64,000 nt of DNA from an uncultured Luteimonas sp. (GTDB lineage Bacteria > Pseudomonadota > Gammaproteobacteria > Xanthomonadales > Xanthomonadaceae): contig CALLKI010000054.1 of the NCBI GenBank assembly GCA_938008415.1, positions 1 through 64,000 of the forward strand. Reading direction: 5' to 3'. This document shows, in pieces, positions 28,218-36,212 of the stretch (within the stretch, counting starts at the first letter, position 1; every line of letters starts with the position of its first letter). The notes below the pieces were generated by a model. It saw only the letters and a program-made list of their open reading frames with translations. It searched no databases and had not been told where the DNA came from. Both the position numbers and the translations under genes were made by a program.

Positions 28218-28781
28218 ATGAAACGCAAGACCTGCCTGCTGCTCGCCGCCACGCTGCTCGCCGCGTCGGCGGCCATTGCCAAACCCCGCAACGTCACCGA
28301 CCCGGACGCGCCGCGCAGCCTGCCGGACGAGGGCCCGGTCGCGGTGCAGTGGACCGACCCGGCCGAGTTCACCGAGCTGAAGTTCAGCGGCAACCGCTGG
28401 GAAGCGCAGCGCGGCAACTGGGTGTACGACCTGGCCATGCACCTGCGCAAGGAAGCCGAGAAGCGCCTGCCGCCCGGCGAGCGGCTGGAGGTGACCATCA
28501 CCGACATCGACCGCGCCGGCAGTTACGAGCCGGGGCGCGGCGTGCAGCTCGACCACGTGCGGATCATGCGCGACGTCTATCCGCCGAAGATCAAGCTGGC
28601 CTTCCGCCGTTACGGTGCGGACGGGCAGCTGGTCGACGAAGGCGAGCGCACCCTGCGCGACCTGATGTACCTGCACAACATCCAGGCCACCCTCAACAAC
28701 GACGGGCTGGTCTACGAGAAGCGGCTGATCGACGACTGGCTGCGGCACGAACTGGGCAGCGGGCGCGTGGCCGGCAACTGA
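28218..28781 (+). CDS. exported DUF3016 protein
   Basis: A 187-residue protein with a signal peptide (KRKTCLLLAATLLAASAAIAK) and the DUF3016 pattern: PVAVQWTDPAEFTELKFSG, LEVTITDIDRAGSYEPG and DVYPPKIKLAFRRYGADGQL. The family is common in xanthomonads and related bacteria, probably periplasmic, with unknown role. GGGAGA precedes the ATG at 28218. It ends in a strong terminator. Confidence 0.85.
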   Translation: MKRKTCLLLAATLLAASAAIAKPRNVTDPDAPRSLPDEGPVAVQWTDPAEFTELKFSGNRWEAQRGNWVYDLAMHLRKEAEKRLPPGERLEVTITDIDRAGSYEPGRGVQLDHVRIMRDVYPPKIKLAFRRYGADGQLVDEGERTLRDLMYLHNIQATLNNDGLVYEKRLIDDWLRHELGSGRVAGN

Positions 28782-28802
28782 CGGCCCGCGCAGGCATCCC
28801 GG

Positions 28803-28828
28803 AAAGCCCCGGCCCCGCCGGGGCTTTT
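28803..28828 (+). terminator. intrinsic terminator after the DUF3016 gene
   Basis: An 11-bp perfect stem (28803-28813 with 28817-28827), a 3-nt loop and a TTTT tail, 22 bases after the stop codon. Confidence 0.8.
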
Positions 28829-28854
28829 CCATGTCCGCCCGGCCACGGCGTTGC

Positions 28855-28860
28855 TATCCT
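28855..28860 (+). promoter_or_regulatory. -10 element of the DUF4031 gene (leaderless candidate)
   Basis: TATCCT ends six bases before the ATG at 28867, placing the likely transcript start on or next to the start codon. No ribosome site is present. Confidence 0.4.
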
Positions 28861-28866
28861 GCCGCC

Positions 28867-29151
28867 ATGACCGTGTACGTGGACGATGCCGTTTTCCCCT
28901 GGCGCGGCCGGAGGTGGGCGCACCTGATGGCCGACACGCTGGACGAGCTTCACGCCTTCGCCTCACTCCTCGGGCTCCCCCGGCACGCGTTCCAGGACAG
29001 GACCAGCGGCGCGCACTACGACGTCCCGGCGGAACTGCGCGAACGTGCGATCGCGCTCGGCGCGGTGCCGATCTCGCGCCACGTGGACCGCGAACTGGTG
29101 CGGCGGGTGATCGCGCGGGCGAAAGCGCAGGGCCGCCGCGAGGCACCATGA
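28867..29151 (+). CDS. DUF4031 small protein
   Basis: A 94-residue protein recognised as DUF4031: TVYVDDAVFPWRGRRWAHL at the start, LHAFASLLGLPRHAFQD in the middle, then HYDVPAELRERAIALGAVPI. The family has no assigned function and often sits near hydrolases or nucleotide enzymes. It may be translated from a leaderless mRNA. Confidence 0.85.
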   Translation: MTVYVDDAVFPWRGRRWAHLMADTLDELHAFASLLGLPRHAFQDRTSGAHYDVPAELRERAIALGAVPISRHVDRELVRRVIARAKAQGRREAP

Positions 29152-29175
29152 CCGCGGCGCCACGCGCACGCGGAC

Positions 29176-29183
29176 GCTAGAAT
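29176..29183 (+). promoter_or_regulatory. GCTAGAAT promoter element of the DUF3297 gene
   Basis: TAGAAT preceded by GC, 28 bases before the ATG at 29212; the same octamer is seen at four other genes in this window. Confidence 0.5.
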
Positions 29184-29211
29184 CCGCGCACCACGACGCA
29201 ACACGCACGCC

Positions 29212-29475
29212 ATGACCGAGAACGACTCGCCTCCCGACCGCCTCAGCAACGACCCGCGCAGCAGGTATTACGACGCGGCCGCGCTCGCGCGCGGCATCGG
29301 CATCCGGTTCCGCGGCGAGGAGCGGCGCGACGTGGAGGAGTACTGCATCAGCGAAGGCTGGATCCGCGTCGCCATGGGCAAGGCGCTCGACCGCCGCGGC
29401 CAGCCGATCACGATCAGGCTCAACGGCCCGGTCGAGGCCTGGTACAGGCTGCCGAAGCAGGAAGATCCGGAGTAG
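29212..29475 (+). CDS. DUF3297 family protein
   Basis: An 87-residue protein matching DUF3297 from end to end: DRLSNDPRSRYYDAAAL, GIGIRFRGEERRDVEEYCIS, EGWIRVAMGKALDRRGQPIT and NGPVEAWY. It is small, soluble and highly conserved in alpha/beta/gamma-proteobacteria; function is not established. It has its own promoter. The 120 bases to the convergent antiporter gene hold no further gene. Confidence 0.9.
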   Translation: MTENDSPPDRLSNDPRSRYYDAAALARGIGIRFRGEERRDVEEYCISEGWIRVAMGKALDRRGQPITIRLNGPVEAWYRLPKQEDPE

Positions 29476-29595
29476 GCCGCCGGAAGGCACGGCGACTGAC
29501 CGCGGCAGCGTCCCTGCCCCTTCCGGCCCTCCCACGCCCTGCGGCGGGAGGAACAGGGCGCCGCGGGCGGGTGGGGAGGACCCGTCGCATCGCGG

Positions 29596-31242
29596 CTAGG
29601 CGGCATCGGCGCGCAGGCGCGTCTCCATCAGGTCGATCTCGCGCACCAGCCGGCGGGCGACCTCGTCCGAAATCCGGTGGTGCCGCGCCAGCGCGAAGAT
29701 CCGGCGGCGTTCCGCCTCCAGGCCGGCCAGGCGCAGTTCGCGCTCGGCCTGGTCGGCCCGGCGCAGGGTCTCGGCCTCGATGGAAGTGTTGTCGTGCTCG
29801 GCCAGGCGTTGCTCGTACAGCGCCATCACCCGCACCGCGGCCTGCGCGTACAGGTCCGCGTCATCGGCATCGTCCGGGATCGAGTGCTGCACGCGGTTGA
29901 TCGCCTCGACCGCGGCCGCGGCCGCCTCGCGCCGCGCCAGCTCCACCTGCCCCGCGATGCCCTGCTCCTCGGGCATGTCCAGGCCCGCCAGCAGCTTCGG
30001 CAGCCCGAGCGAGGCCAGCACCAGCGACAGCAGGATCACGCTCGTGGCCAGGAACACCGCCAGCTCGCGCGCCGGGAACTCGCTGCCATCCGGCAGCAGC
30101 AGCGGCAGCGACAGCACGCCGGCGAGTGTGATCGCGCCGCGCGCGCCGGCCATGGTCGCCACCATCACCACGCGCCAGTTGACCGGCATCGGCTCGATGC
30201 CGCGGCGCCTGGCCGCGGCCGCGCCCGAGCGCAGCGTCACCCACACCCAGACCATGCGCAACGCACCGAGGCCAAGGCCGAGGCCGAGCGCGTAGGCGGC
30301 CAGCCACCACGTGTTGGAATGCCCGGCTTCCCGCACCGACTCCGCCGCTTCCTGCAGGATGCCCGGCAGCTGCTCGCCCAGCAGCACGAACATCACGCCG
30401 TTGAGCGTGAACTGCAACGTGTCCCACACCGCCGCGCGCTGCACGCGCGTGGTCGCCAGCGCGCGGCCGGTCAGCTCGACATAGCTCATGGTGATGCCCG
30501 CCGCCACCGCGGCGAGGATGCCGGAGGCGTGCAGTTCCTCGGCGAGCAGGTAGGCACCGAACGGGATCAGCAGGTTGACCAGGATCGGCGTGCCGCTCTC
30601 CTCGCCCAGACGCCGTGACAGGAACATCTGCGCGCGGTTCACCAGCAGGGTGAAGCCGATGCCGATGGCGAGGCCGCCGGCCGCGACCCACAGGAACGAC
30701 ATCGTCGCCTGCGCCAGCGAGAAGCCGCCGGTCAGCGCGGCGGCCACCGCGAAGCGGAAGCACACCAGGCCGGACGCGTCGTTGAGCAGCGACTCGCCCT
30801 CGAGGATGTGGCGCAGCCTGCGCGGGATCGGCGAGCGCTTGGCGATCGACGCCACCGCCACGGGGTCGGTCGGCGACACCACCGCGGCCAGCGCGAACGC
30901 CACCGGCAGGGGCATGGCCGGGATCATCCAGTGCAGCAGCAGGCCGGCGCCGAACACGGTGAAGAACACCAGTCCGAACGCGAGCATCAGGACCATGCCG
31001 CTGTCGCGGAACAGGTCATCCTTGGGGATGCGCCAGCCGTCGAGGAACAGCAGTGGCGGCAGGAACAGCAGGAAGAAGATGTCCGGCTGGAGCGCCACGC
31101 CCTCGTCGAACACGCTGGTGATCACCGCGCCCAGGGCGATCTGCACCAGCGGCAGCGGCAGCGAAACCGGCAGGATCCGTTGCAGGTAACCACTGGCCAG
31201 CACCGCCAGCAGCATCGCCAGCACCAGTTCGATCGACGCCAT
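29596..31242 (-). CDS. Na+/H+ antiporter, CPA1 (NhaP/YjcE) type
   Basis: A 548-residue antiporter with about twelve membrane helices. CPA1 features are LPPLLFLDGWRIPKDDL (helix 3-4 region), the ion-binding ND motif in LEGESLLNDASGLVCFRFAV, the preceding VVSPTDPVAVASIAKR, and the arginine-containing MAGARGAITLAGVLSLPL. A cytoplasmic helical tail of about 130 residues follows, rich in Ala, Glu and Arg. It exports Na+ or K+ in exchange for H+. The start at 31242 is the family N-terminus; a 17-bp palindrome lies 37 bases upstream. Confidence 0.92.
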   Translation of the reverse strand: MASIELVLAMLLAVLASGYLQRILPVSLPLPLVQIALGAVITSVFDEGVALQPDIFFLLFLPPLLFLDGWRIPKDDLFRDSGMVLMLAFGLVFFTVFGAGLLLHWMIPAMPLPVAFALAAVVSPTDPVAVASIAKRSPIPRRLRHILEGESLLNDASGLVCFRFAVAAALTGGFSLAQATMSFLWVAAGGLAIGIGFTLLVNRAQMFLSRRLGEESGTPILVNLLIPFGAYLLAEELHASGILAAVAAGITMSYVELTGRALATTRVQRAAVWDTLQFTLNGVMFVLLGEQLPGILQEAAESVREAGHSNTWWLAAYALGLGLGLGALRMVWVWVTLRSGAAAARRRGIEPMPVNWRVVMVATMAGARGAITLAGVLSLPLLLPDGSEFPARELAVFLATSVILLSLVLASLGLPKLLAGLDMPEEQGIAGQVELARREAAAAAVEAINRVQHSIPDDADDADLYAQAAVRVMALYEQRLAEHDNTSIEAETLRRADQAERELRLAGLEAERRRIFALARHHRISDEVARRLVREIDLMETRLRADAA

Positions 31243-31278
31243 CGGACTCCCGTTCGCCTGCCGTTCCGCCCCCTGGAC

Positions 31279-31303
31279 GTATCGTGACACGATACCGTGA
31301 CAC
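31279..31303. promoter_or_regulatory. perfect palindrome between the antiporter and msrB
   Basis: GTATCGTGACACGATAC (31279-31295) has perfect 8-bp arms around one A. CGTGACAC is then repeated at 31296-31303, 13 bp from its first occurrence. It lies in the 159-bp divergent region, 37 bases from the antiporter ATG, and looks like an operator for a dimeric regulator not encoded nearby. Confidence 0.6.
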
Positions 31304-31401
31304 CGCCGCCATCCGCACGCGCGCGGGTGGCATCCCGCGCGGGCAGCCGGCTGGCAACAGCCTTCCGCCGGCCCGCGCCACCTGCCCGGGAGCCCGTCGC
31401 C

Positions 31402-31872
31402 ATGTCCCGCTTCGACCTGACCCCGCCCGACGACGCCCGGCGCGCGGCGATCACCGCCTCCCTCAGCGCCGAGGAACGCCGGGTCCTGCTGTCGCACGGC
31501 ACCGAAGCGCCGTTCTGCGGCGTGTTCCTCGACGACCGGCGCCAAGGCACCTACGTCTGCCGCTTCTGCGGGCTGCCGCTGTTCCGCTCCGGCGCCAAGT
31601 TCGACTCGGGCACAGGCTGGCCCAGTTTCTCCGCGCCATTCGACCCGTCCCACCTGCGGTACGTGCCGGACACCAGCCACGGCATGGTCCGCACCGAGGA
31701 GGTGTGCGCGCGCTGCGGCAGCCACCTCGGCCACGTGTTCCCGGACGGCCCGCCGCCCACAGGCGAGCGGCACTGCATCAACTCGGTGGCCCTGGCCTTC
31801 GTGCCGGCAGGGGAGCCCCTGCCCGACCCGCTCGGCCGCGGCGAAGCCTCCCTTCCCCACGACGCCGGCTGA
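31402..31872 (+). CDS. msrB: peptide-methionine (R)-S-oxide reductase
   Basis: A 156-residue MsrB. The catalytic cysteine is C125 in GERHCINSVALAF. The structural zinc cysteines are in CRFCGLPLF and CARCGSHLGHVFPDGP, and FDSGTGWPSF is the substrate pocket motif. The enzyme repairs methionine-R-sulfoxide in proteins using thioredoxin. No resolving cysteine partner was traced. It has no signal peptide, so it is cytosolic. It is followed 40 bases later by a YCII-type gene in the same direction. Confidence 0.95.
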   Translation: MSRFDLTPPDDARRAAITASLSAEERRVLLSHGTEAPFCGVFLDDRRQGTYVCRFCGLPLFRSGAKFDSGTGWPSFSAPFDPSHLRYVPDTSHGMVRTEEVCARCGSHLGHVFPDGPPPTGERHCINSVALAFVPAGEPLPDPLGRGEASLPHDAG

Positions 31873-31912
31873 CGGCATCCTTGGCCGCCAGCCCCGTACG
31901 AGGCACCCGTCC

Positions 31913-32302
31913 ATGAAATACCTGCTGCTCGTCTACATCGACCAGGAACTGCTCGACGAGGTCCCGCAGGCCGAATACGACCACCTGATGAAGGGCTGCA
32001 TCGAGCATGCCGACGAGCTGCAGGCGCAGGGAACGCTGCTCGGCTACCAGCAGCTCGAACCCCCGAAGGCCGCGAAGTCGGTGCGCGTCCGCAACGGCAA
32101 GGCCACGGTCCTCGACGGCCCGTTCGCCGAGACCAAGGAGATGCTGGCCGGCTTCAACCTCGTCGAGGCCGGCAGCCTCGAGGAGGCGGTGCGCCTGGCG
32201 CAGGAGTGGCCATGGGCGCGCTACGGCTGCATCGAGGTTCGCCCCGTGCGCGACGTGGACGAGGTGCGCAGGCGGGTGGGCGCGGCGCCCGCCCGGGCCT
32301 GA
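31913..32302 (+). CDS. YCII/DGPF-domain protein
   Basis: A 129-residue single-domain protein of the YCII-related (DGPFAETKE) group: MKYLLLVYIDQELLDEVP at the start, VRVRNGKATVLDGPFAETKE in the middle, then GFNLVEAGSLEEAVRLAQEWPWARYGCIEVRPV. Relatives are often encoded next to ECF sigma factors of the ECF41/SigJ kind, but none is adjacent here. The fold is ferredoxin-like and the function unknown. Possibly co-transcribed with msrB. Confidence 0.88.
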   Translation: MKYLLLVYIDQELLDEVPQAEYDHLMKGCIEHADELQAQGTLLGYQQLEPPKAAKSVRVRNGKATVLDGPFAETKEMLAGFNLVEAGSLEEAVRLAQEWPWARYGCIEVRPVRDVDEVRRRVGAAPARA

Positions 32303-32408
32303 ACTCCTGGCACACCGCCGGCCTGCCATCCGGGGAACCGCCCGCATCCCGGAACCCTCCGGCCCGGGTCGCCACCCCGCCCCCGTCCGGCTGCCGCACC
32401 GGGCGGGC

Positions 32409-33509
32409 CTATTCCGGGATCCTCTCCCAGCATTCGACCCGGTTGCGGCCACCGGCCTTGGCGGCGTACAGCGCGCTGTCCGCACCCGCGACCAGCAGGG
32501 CAGGCGGCTCTCCCTCCCGCGGGCGCAGCGCACACACGCCGATGCTGACCGTGACCCGCGGGGCGATCGGCGAGGCCGGGTGCTCCATCCCCGCCGCCTC
32601 CACCGCCGCGCGCAGGCGCTCGGCCACCGCCATCGCCTCGTCGCGGTCGCGCCCGGGCAGCAGCAGGACCAGCTCCTCGCCGCCGTAGCGCGCGACCAGG
32701 TCGTTCCCGCCAGCGGCGAAGCGCGCGCAGATGCGCGCCAGTCCACGCAGGCATTCGTCGCCGCGCTGGTGGTCAAGGGCATCGTTGAGCCGCTTGAAAT
32801 GATCCGCGTCCACCAGCAGCAGCGCCACCGGCCTGCCATCGCGCGCCATCGCCCTCCATGTCTCGGCGAGGCGTTCGTCGAAGCAGCGGCGGTTGGCGAT
32901 GCCGGTCAAGCCGTCCAGCGAGGACAGCATGCGCAACTGCCGGTTCGCCACCTCCAGTTCGGCGACCACGCGCGCAAGGTGGATCGCGCCGGCGACCTGG
33001 TCGGCGATGGCGTCGAACATCGTCCGCACGTAGGGCGTGAAGAAATCCCGGTCGGTGCTCTCGATGTTGAGCACGCCATGCAGGCGGTCGCGGTGGCGGA
33101 TCGGCACCAGGTATTCCGAGCGCACCGTCTCGTGGCCGGGAACATAGTCGGGATCGTTCCCGACATCCTCCACCAGTTGCGCCTGCCTCGTGCGGGCGCA
33201 GCGTCCGGCGACCCCGATGGTCACCGGCCATGGCAGCCTGGACGGCCGGGAGAGGTCGAGATCGCCTTCCCGGACTTCCTGCACGAAATGCGTGCCTTCG
33301 TCGTCGAGCAGGATGATGCTGGCGATCGCCACCGGCAGGTCGCGCCTCAGGCAGCGCACGATGCGCCGCAACGTATCCTCCAGGTCCTCGCCCTGCAGCG
33401 CTTCGTGCGAGACGCGCGCGAGGATCGTGGCCAATGCGCGCGTGGATGCCCCGTCCTCCCGCCCGGGGCCGGGCGGGACACCACCGGGGATGCCTTCCCT
33501 ACATCCCAT
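32409..33509 (-). CDS. GAF-GGDEF diguanylate cyclase
   Basis: A 366-residue soluble signalling protein. A GAF domain spans about residues 25-195 (TRALATILARVSHEALQ; LPVAIASIILLDDEGTHFVQ; ARTRQAQLVEDVGNDPDYVP; SEYLVPIRHRDRLHGVLNIE). The GGDEF domain spans about 210-366 with ARYGGEELVLLLP as the active-site loop (GGEEL variant), DHFKRLNDALDHQRGDECLR and RVTVSIGVCAL. It should make c-di-GMP. The RxxD inhibitory site before the loop is absent (AGGND there), so product inhibition is probably lost. GGGGGGAAG precedes the ATG at 33509. Confidence 0.9.
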   Translation of the reverse strand: MGCREGIPGGVPPGPGREDGASTRALATILARVSHEALQGEDLEDTLRRIVRCLRRDLPVAIASIILLDDEGTHFVQEVREGDLDLSRPSRLPWPVTIGVAGRCARTRQAQLVEDVGNDPDYVPGHETVRSEYLVPIRHRDRLHGVLNIESTDRDFFTPYVRTMFDAIADQVAGAIHLARVVAELEVANRQLRMLSSLDGLTGIANRRCFDERLAETWRAMARDGRPVALLLVDADHFKRLNDALDHQRGDECLRGLARICARFAAGGNDLVARYGGEELVLLLPGRDRDEAMAVAERLRAAVEAAGMEHPASPIAPRVTVSIGVCALRPREGEPPALLVAGADSALYAAKAGGRNRVECWERIPE

Positions 33510-33568
33510 CGTCTTCCCCCCTGCGCGGCCGGGCACGCGATCCCGGGCCGCCCCGCGCCGGCCGGCTT

Positions 33569-33988
33569 TCAGCGCCGGTCCAGCGCGCGTTCGAAACAGT
33601 GGTCGCCTGCCGGATGGTGCCACGCGCCGCGCACGTCGTCCTCCCGGCCGGGGCTGGCGGCGGCAAAGCGGGCGCACAGGCGGAACCGGCGGTCGTCGAC
33701 CGGTTCGTAGCGGTAGGGCGCCCCCTCCGGGTCGTGCCGGGGGACCCGTTCCCCGGCCCCTTGGGCCGCGCGCACCAGCGTCTCCAGGTCCGCCGGCAGG
33801 CTCCCTTCGCGCCGGGCATGGGCCTCGACCGCCCGCTCCAGCGCGGCAAGATCGGAGGTGCGGCGCTCATCCAGCCGCAGCTGGCGCTGCGTGCCCGGCC
33901 CGCCGGTCACCACGAGGGCGGCGACCACCGCGGCCGCCATGGCCGTACCTGCCGCCACCAGCAGCCAGCGTCCCGCGGCGCCGCTCAT
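33569..33988 (-). CDS. hypothetical exported/anchored protein
   Basis: A 139-residue protein not recognised. It has one N-terminal membrane helix (WLLVAAGTAMAAAVVAALVV), a charged helix (RTSDLAALERAVEAHARREG), then a short domain with YRYEPVDDRRFRLCARF and two cysteines. The layout recalls a minor pseudopilin C-domain but without a prepilin cleavage motif. Its ATG overlaps the DUF5671 stop (ATGA), so the two proteins probably act together. Confidence 0.7.
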   Translation of the reverse strand: MSGAAGRWLLVAAGTAMAAAVVAALVVTGGPGTQRQLRLDERRTSDLAALERAVEAHARREGSLPADLETLVRAAQGAGERVPRHDPEGAPYRYEPVDDRRFRLCARFAAASPGREDDVRGAWHHPAGDHCFERALDRR

Positions 33989-34629
33989 GCCTCGCGCTCC
34001 TCGCGGCGCAGGTCGCCCAGGTACCAGCCGAACACCGCGCCGGCGATGGCCGCCACCACCAGCACCTTCAATACGAAGCGCACGCCCAGCTCGCCGCCGA
34101 GCAGGTTGTAGACCAGCGCGGTCAGGTCGCCGATCAGGAACCCGGCGGCGACGAACAGCGTCAGGTAGGTCAGCCAGCGCCGCACCGCCGACAGCCGCTT
34201 GATCGGGCTGCGCGCCAGTTCCCTCGACAGCAGCCACGCGACGAAGGCGAACACCGGGAACGCGATGATGATCGAGGCGGCCGAGAACCGCATCGACCGC
34301 GACCGCCACTGCGCCGCGTACCCGGCATCCGCCGGATCGGGGAAGGCATGGTTGATCAGGTCGAACAGCAGGCTGCCCAGGTGCCAGGCGGACCAGTACA
34401 GCGCCGTGAACATCAGCAGGTAGAGGAAGGCCTCGCGCGCCGACAGGTACGGGCGCGGACGCGGCACCGGCACCGGGAACCGCACGTCGGCATAGGCGTC
34501 GAGCACCGGCCGGATCTGTTCCGGCGCCCAGCCGGCCTGCGCGAGCGCGGCCTCGATCTCCGCCTTGCCGGCACCCTTCGCCAGCGCCTCGCGGACGAAC
34601 CACTCCAGATCCTGCGTGCCCGGGGCCAT
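33985..34629 (-). CDS. DUF5671 membrane protein
   Basis: A 214-residue protein. The N-terminal 40 residues form a soluble helical domain (LEWFVREALAKGAGKAEIEA then AGWAPEQIRPVLDAY), like a SHOCT-type oligomerisation helix pair. Four to five membrane helices of the DUF5671 type follow (AFLYLLMFTALYWSAWHLGS; SAASIIIAFPVFAFVAWLL; WLTYLTLFVAAGFLIGDLTA; FVLKVLVVAAIAGAVFGWYL). Function unknown. It heads a two-gene operon; GGGAGACGGGAC precedes the ATG. Confidence 0.85.
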   Translation of the reverse strand: MAPGTQDLEWFVREALAKGAGKAEIEAALAQAGWAPEQIRPVLDAYADVRFPVPVPRPRPYLSAREAFLYLLMFTALYWSAWHLGSLLFDLINHAFPDPADAGYAAQWRSRSMRFSAASIIIAFPVFAFVAWLLSRELARSPIKRLSAVRRWLTYLTLFVAAGFLIGDLTALVYNLLGGELGVRFVLKVLVVAAIAGAVFGWYLGDLRREEREA

Positions 34630-34721
34630 GTCCCGTCTCCCTGCGGCCGATGCACCGGAACATACCCCATCGGCGCGGGCCGGTCGTCAGCGGGCCGTTA
34701 GCCCCGTGGCGGCCGCGGCAC

Positions 34722-34727
34722 TACCAT
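34722..34727 (+). promoter_or_regulatory. -10 element of the serine hydrolase gene (leaderless candidate)
   Basis: TACCAT ends seven bases before the ATG at 34734, and no ribosome site is present. A weak TTAGCC lies 18 bp upstream. Confidence 0.35.
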
Positions 34728-34733
34728 TGGGCC

Positions 34734-35966
34734 ATGAACCCGAAACCCGTCCTCCTGTCCGCCCTGCTCGCCTGCGCGGGCCTTGCCCATGGCGCCGGGC
34801 CCGTCGCCAGCGTGCGCGTGGCCTTCGACCGCGACGGCATCGTCTCGGTGCAGGCCGACGGCTACGCCGACCCCGCCGTGCAACGCCCGCTCACCGCCGA
34901 CGATCCCGTGCGCATCGCCTCGGTCTCCAAGCTCGTGCTGGCCATTGGCGTGATGCGGCTGGTCGAGCAGGGCGTGCTCGACCTCGACGCCGACGTCTCC
35001 GGCGCACTCGGCTGGACCCTGCGCCACCCGGATTTCCCGGACGTCCCGATCACGCTGCGGATGCTGCTGTCGCACCGCGCCAGCCTGACCGATGCCGCGG
35101 GCTACTGGCAGGTGCCGCTGGACGGCGATTTCCGCACGCTGCTCGACGACCCGCGCGCCTGGGACCACGAACACCCGCCGGGCACGTACTGGCGTTACGC
35201 CAACGTCGGGTTCCCCCTGGTGGCCGCGGTGATGGAACGCGCCACCGGCGAACGCTTCGACCTGCTGATGCGCCGGCTCGTGCTCGAGCCGCTGGGCCTG
35301 GATGCCTGCTATGGCTGGCCCACCTGCAGCGAGGCCGCCGCCGCGCGCGCGGTGGTGCTGTATGCCGACGGCAAGCCGGTGGTGGATGACAACCGGGGCC
35401 GCAAGCCGGACTGCAGCATCACCCGCGCCAGCGACGGCAGTTGCGACCTGTCGCTCTGGCAGCCCGGGCGCGCGCCCAACGTGTTCGGCCCGCAGGGCGG
35501 CCTGCGCATCAGCGCCAACGGACTGGCGAAGATCGGGCGCCTGCTGCTGGGCGAAGGCGAGGTGGACGGCGTGCGCCTGCTTTCGCCCGGATCGGTGCGC
35601 GCGCTGGCCGGCCCCGAGTGGACATACGCGCCAGGCAACGGCTTCGCCTTCGAGGAGGACGAGCCCTACGCCGAGGACGCCGGCGCGTTCTTCTGCCGCT
35701 ACGGCCTGGCCATGCAGACCCTGGCCACCCCGCATGAAGCATGCGGTGATGATCCTTTCGGCGACGGCGTCGAACGCGTCGGCCACGCGGGCAATGCCTA
35801 CGGCCTGCGTTCCGGGCTGTGGATCGACCGCGAACGCGGCGAGGGCGTGGCCTACTTCGCCACCGGCATCCCCGACGCCGAACCGGGCACGCGCTCCGCG
35901 TTCACCGCGATCGAGGAAAAGCTCGCGCGCGGCGAACTGCCCGCGGGGTCTGAACAGGTCCCGTGA
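34734..35966 (+). CDS. exported beta-lactamase-fold serine hydrolase
   Basis: A 410-residue class C beta-lactamase/DD-peptidase-like hydrolase with a signal peptide (VLLSALLACAGLAHGAGP). Active-site motifs: SxxK as ASVSKLVLA (about residue 63), YxN as RYANVGFPL, and the third box as GHAGNAYGLRSG in place of KTG. An extra segment with six cysteines (ACYGWPTCSEAA; PDCSITRASDGSCDL; FFCRYG; HEACGDD) suggests disulfides in the periplasm. The substrate may be a peptide, ester or muropeptide. It is monocistronic and divergent from the DUF5671 operon. Confidence 0.85.
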   Translation: MNPKPVLLSALLACAGLAHGAGPVASVRVAFDRDGIVSVQADGYADPAVQRPLTADDPVRIASVSKLVLAIGVMRLVEQGVLDLDADVSGALGWTLRHPDFPDVPITLRMLLSHRASLTDAAGYWQVPLDGDFRTLLDDPRAWDHEHPPGTYWRYANVGFPLVAAVMERATGERFDLLMRRLVLEPLGLDACYGWPTCSEAAAARAVVLYADGKPVVDDNRGRKPDCSITRASDGSCDLSLWQPGRAPNVFGPQGGLRISANGLAKIGRLLLGEGEVDGVRLLSPGSVRALAGPEWTYAPGNGFAFEEDEPYAEDAGAFFCRYGLAMQTLATPHEACGDDPFGDGVERVGHAGNAYGLRSGLWIDRERGEGVAYFATGIPDAEPGTRSAFTAIEEKLARGELPAGSEQVP

Positions 35967-35975
35967 ACGGAAAAA

Positions 35976-35997
35976 GGGCGCCGGTCGCCCGGCGCCC
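35976..35997. terminator. terminator-like hairpin with its U-tract on the minus strand
   Basis: A 9-bp stem (GGGCGCCGG with CCGGCGCCC) and loop TCGC, with five A residues (35971-35975) on its left. Read leftward it is a textbook terminator; read rightward, just after the serine hydrolase stop, it lacks a U-run. No leftward gene ends here. Confidence 0.6.
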
Positions 35998-36136
35998 TCG
36001 CGCACTCCCTCGCGCCTTGCCCGGCCCCGGCATCCCTTGCCTGCATCGGTCCTTCTCCGCGGTCCGGGCACAGGCGCATCCTGCCGCGGGGGCGTTCAGC
36101 GCCGCGTGAAGAACACCGCGCATTGCGCCCCGCAAA

Positions 36137-36156
36137 CCTGCGACATGCGTCGCAGG
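36137..36156. promoter_or_regulatory. palindrome upstream of the methyltransferase gene
   Basis: CCTGCGAC and GTCGCAGG pair perfectly around ATGC, 56 bases before the GTG start. TAAGCT at 36179-36184 is a possible -10. The palindrome could be an operator or a short hairpin. Confidence 0.4.
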
Positions 36157-36212
36157 CCGGGGAATCACGCGCATCGGGTAAGCTGCGCAGCGCCCCAGAC
36201 GAACGCCTGCAC

